Source: a candidate division WWE3 bacterium
GTDB lineage: Bacteria; Patescibacteriota; WWE3; JAUXAW01
DNA length: 49,598 bases
Direction of reading: 5' to 3'
NCBI GenBank assembly: GCA_030619715.1
Contig: JAUXAW010000004.1
Coordinates: 1-49,598, forward strand
A model generated the notes under the pieces. It was not told the DNA's origin, ran no database searches, and worked only from the letters and a program-made list of their open reading frames with translations. This document shows positions 47,930 to 49,598 of this stretch, piece after piece. A program made the translations under genes and the position numbers. Positions within the stretch are counted from its first letter, which is position 1. Every line of letters begins with the position of its first letter.

Positions 47930-48184
47930 ATGAGCGAAGAGAAGTCTTGCTGTATTTTAGACTCTTGGTTTTCCAATCGGCGGCGGATGGGGTTGGCGGC
48001 GCTGGTTTGTGTTATTCTGGCTACTCTTTCGATCCTCCTTCACGTTATCATCTCCCCTTTTTTCGGCAAAAATGATTTGGTCTCTGGTATAGCGATGATA
48101 ATGGCCTTCGTTTTTGTCTCCGGCTTCGCCGTCGCCTTAGCCGTCTGGCTGATTCTTTGGTTGGAGAAGAAACTACGGCGTTAG
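47930..48184 (+). CDS. Small membrane protein, unknown function
   Basis: 84 aa. A short cytoplasmic N-terminus with two adjacent Cys, two membrane helices (about 20-42 and 49-77) joined by FFGKND, and a basic C-terminus (EKKLRR). I recognise no family. A good promoter with leaderless spacing supports expression. The HDAC-like gene follows 3 nt later, so the two may be translated from one mRNA. Confidence 0.8.
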   Translation: MSEEKSCCILDSWFSNRRRMGLAALVCVILATLSILLHVIISPFFGKNDLVSGIAMIMAFVFVSGFAVALAVWLILWLEKKLRR

Positions 48185-48187
48185 ATT

Positions 48188-49123
48188 GTGCTAAAGATTG
48201 TTTGGAGTCCTCAGTATCTCAAGTATGACTTCGGGGAAGGGCATCCGTTTTGGGCACATCGAGGAAAAGCGTTCCTCGATGAGTTAAAGGTTAAAAGTTC
48301 AAAGTTAAAAGTTGATTACGAAATTGTAGAGCCCCCAAAAGCTTCGGACGAAGATATCCTCTTAGTGCACACTCCCGAATACCTAGACCGTGTCAAAAAG
48401 TTGGCTAAAGAGTCCGGTTGGCTAACACTTGATACCCCCGTAAATCCCGGTGTCCTGGAAGCGGCGTACTATTCGGTTGGAGGATCAATTTTAGCCTGCC
48501 GGTCAGCTCTTTCTGGACAGAAAGTGATTAACCTGCTCGGCGGTCTGCATCATGCCGGGACCTCCCACGGCGGTGGGTTCTGCATCTTTTCCGATCACTC
48601 AATCGCCATTCGCAAACTGCAAAAAGAGGGCCAAAACCTGCCTGCCGGCAGGCAGGTCAAGAAAGTGATGATTTACGACCTGGATGTTCACGCCGGCAAC
48701 GGCACCCAGGAAATCTTTTATTCTGATCCTTCCGTTTTTAACATCTCCTTGCACCAAGATCCGCGGACTTTGTACCCCGGAACCGGCTTTGTCGAGCAGA
48801 CCGGAGAAGGGAAGGGGAGAGGGTTTAATCTGAATATTCCGCTGCCGCCGGGGACAAGCGGTCGGGATTATCTCAAAGCTCTAGACCACATTCTGCCGCG
48901 TTACGATGAATTCAAGCCCGATCTTTTAATTTTGATCCTAGGCGTTGACACCTACAAAGGTGACCCGTTGGCGAACTTTGAGCTTGAAGAGGACGACTAC
49001 TACAAAATCGGCCGAAGATTCTCGAAGTTCAAAAAGTTAGCAATCCTCTGCGCCGGCGGCTACTCCAAGGAGACTCCTAGGCTTTGGTTGAGATTTCTGG
49101 AAGGACTGCTTGGTTTGGGCTAA
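48188..49123 (+). CDS. Histone deacetylase-family hydrolase (AcuC-like)
   Basis: 311 aa from a GTG start. LLGGLHHAGTSHGGGFCIFS holds the active-site His pair, YDLDVHAGNGT the zinc-binding Asp and His, and LGVDTYKGDPL the second metal Asp. Bacterial members deacetylate acetyl-lysine, acetoin-pathway proteins or polyamines. The substrate here is open. Two repeat-derived insertions are present: KVKSSKLKVDY (48283-48314) and NLPAGRQVKK from a 22-bp palindrome (48636-48657). Confidence 0.93.
   Translation: MLKIVWSPQYLKYDFGEGHPFWAHRGKAFLDELKVKSSKLKVDYEIVEPPKASDEDILLVHTPEYLDRVKKLAKESGWLTLDTPVNPGVLEAAYYSVGGSILACRSALSGQKVINLLGGLHHAGTSHGGGFCIFSDHSIAIRKLQKEGQNLPAGRQVKKVMIYDLDVHAGNGTQEIFYSDPSVFNISLHQDPRTLYPGTGFVEQTGEGKGRGFNLNIPLPPGTSGRDYLKALDHILPRYDEFKPDLLILILGVDTYKGDPLANFELEEDDYYKIGRRFSKFKKLAILCAGGYSKETPRLWLRFLEGLLGLG
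48283..48314 (+). repeat. In-frame microrepeat in the HDAC-like gene
   Basis: GTTAAAAGTTCAAAG units read in frame as LKVKSSKLKVDY. Confidence 0.8.
48636..48657. repeat. 22-bp palindrome read as LPAGRQV
   Basis: Perfect palindrome centred on CCTGCCGGCAGG, in frame just before the DLDVHAGNGT strand. The same peptide occurs often in CPR proteins, by my recollection. Confidence 0.8.
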
Positions 49124-49132
49124 AATAGGGGT

Positions 49133-49189
49133 ATGAATCTTTCAATAGGGACAGTCGGAACGCAAAGCTGCCTTTTATACTTCAAATAA
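49133..49189 (+). CDS. Possible 18-aa peptide before the radical SAM gene
   Basis: ATG 49133 to TAA 49189 encodes MNLSIGTVGTQSCLLYFK. A TAAAAT box (49121-49126) lies 6 nt before the ATG, the leaderless spacing seen elsewhere, but the -35 is poor. It could be a peptide substrate of the next gene or a chance frame. The rest of the gap to 49307 holds a GCGGAGA/TCTCCGC hairpin and an unused AAGGAG. Confidence 0.25.
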   Translation: MNLSIGTVGTQSCLLYFK

Positions 49190-49294
49190 GACTTCCAAGA
49201 GCCAAAAAGGAGAGAAGTTTATAAAAAGAGATAGGTTTCGATTAATTCCGCGGAGAAAACCTCCAAGCACGCCGCTCTCCGCTAACTTTTGTGG

Positions 49295-49300
49295 TAAAAT
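49295..49300 (+). promoter_or_regulatory. -10 box (TAAAAT) of the edge radical SAM gene
   Basis: TAAAAT 7 nt before ATG 49308. No good -35. Leaderless spacing. Confidence 0.5.
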
Positions 49301-49307
49301 TGGGTTG

Positions 49308-49598
49308 ATGGCTCAAGCTATGAAATTAGATGCTTTTAGTCCGTTCAAATTTTTAAATCATATTGACAAGTTTATTGAGCTTGCTGAAGGGAAGGATATT
49401 CTTCCCATTATGGTCGAGCTGCATCCGGTTAATTTCTGTAATCATGATTGTATTTGGTGCCTTGATTCACTACATTCTCCTCTAGTTCTTGATAAAAAAT
49501 TCATTTTTAAACTAATTAAAGAGCTTAAGGGCATTGGAGTTAAATCTGTTTTATTAAAAGGAGGAGGGGAGCCGTTGCTGCACCCTGATATAAAAGAG
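49308..49598 (+). CDS. Radical SAM protein (partial, runs off the right edge)
   Basis: 97 codons with no stop. CNHDCIWC (about residues 44-51) is the CxxxCxxC iron-sulfur motif, and LLKGGGEPLLHPD the SAM-binding GGE motif. A MVELHPVNF strand precedes it. The arrangement fits MoaA/PqqE-like enzymes, some of which carry SPASM domains and modify peptides, but the deciding C-terminus is outside the window. The start follows a TAAAAT box by 7 nt. Confidence 0.88.
   Translation, partial: MAQAMKLDAFSPFKFLNHIDKFIELAEGKDILPIMVELHPVNFCNHDCIWCLDSLHSPLVLDKKFIFKLIKELKGIGVKSVLLKGGGEPLLHPDIKE

Noticed and set aside
1-49598. Recoded UGA (as in Gracilibacteria/SR1)
   Set aside because: Many intact genes end at TGA and none needs UGA read-through.

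Overview
The window reads as a chromosomal segment of a Candidate Phyla Radiation (Patescibacteria) bacterium, most likely of the Microgenomates type. This is inferred from gene content and style, not from a marker tree. Supporting signs are a sortase beside an anchored PEGA-domain protein, shortened housekeeping proteins (EF-Ts, Pth, YbeY, DnaX without its zinc module), a secE-nusG-rplK-rplJ-rplL cluster with no rplA, GH57/GT5 alpha-glucan genes, a split ComEC, a giant tail-fibre-like surface protein, and many short repeats inside reading frames. UGA acts as a stop throughout. There is no rRNA, CRISPR array, transposase or clear prophage.

Layout. 1-3584 (-): a very large surface protein that runs off the left edge, with a MerR-like N-terminus and one membrane segment. 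3748-10288 (+): leuS, a PaaX-like regulator, comEA, comEC and its separated metallo-beta-lactamase part. 10293-10447 (-): tRNA-Pro and tRNA-Arg. 10479-15350: sortase, PEGA/propeller protein (-), a first MreB, and two glycosyltransferases. 15726-23483 (+): an alpha-glucan island of two GT5 synthases, two GH57 enzymes, a kinase-like protein and galT. 23532-26762 (-): rplL, rplJ, rplK, nusG, secE, rpmG, four tRNAs and a candidate structured RNA. 26848-28970: rpmB, a LigB/Memo-like protein and an AmmeMemoRadiSam-type radical SAM enzyme. 29124-36772 (+): mreB-mreC-mreD-PBP2-dprA, then topA. 37013-37396 (-): an unrecognised protein. 37559-49123 (+): rpsB, tsf, frr, rseP, proS, HIT, rpsU, yqeY, ybeY, pth, dnaX, recR, cysS, a small membrane protein and an HDAC-like hydrolase. 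The right edge holds a tiny ORF and a partial radical SAM gene.

Four layers of structure go beyond the gene list. (1) A palindrome with core CACGATCGTG occurs eight times. Two copies bracket the promoter of the PaaX-like gene, one precedes comEA, others precede or lie in envelope genes, and two flank topA, the first just after dprA. It may be the regulator's operator, or an uptake or methylation signal. (2) A roughly 120-bp element with inverted ends is inserted in frame in both a GH57 enzyme and cysteinyl-tRNA synthetase, much like Rickettsia palindromic elements. Five 15-bp TCCGCC-N3-GGCGGA palindromes and one 22-bp palindrome behave similarly. (3) A/T-rich microrepeats of 7-10 bp are inserted in frame in at least seven proteins. 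(4) Many promoters have the -10 box only 6-12 nt before the start codon, so leaderless mRNAs appear common, beside a smaller set with strong Shine-Dalgarno sites.

Other notable items are ribosomal protein S2 ending in an RNA polymerase alpha-CTD-like domain, a tRNA-Pro with a non-canonical elbow, a roughly 217-nt RNA with its own promoter and terminator, and a GH57 enzyme carrying a UvrB/UvrC motif.
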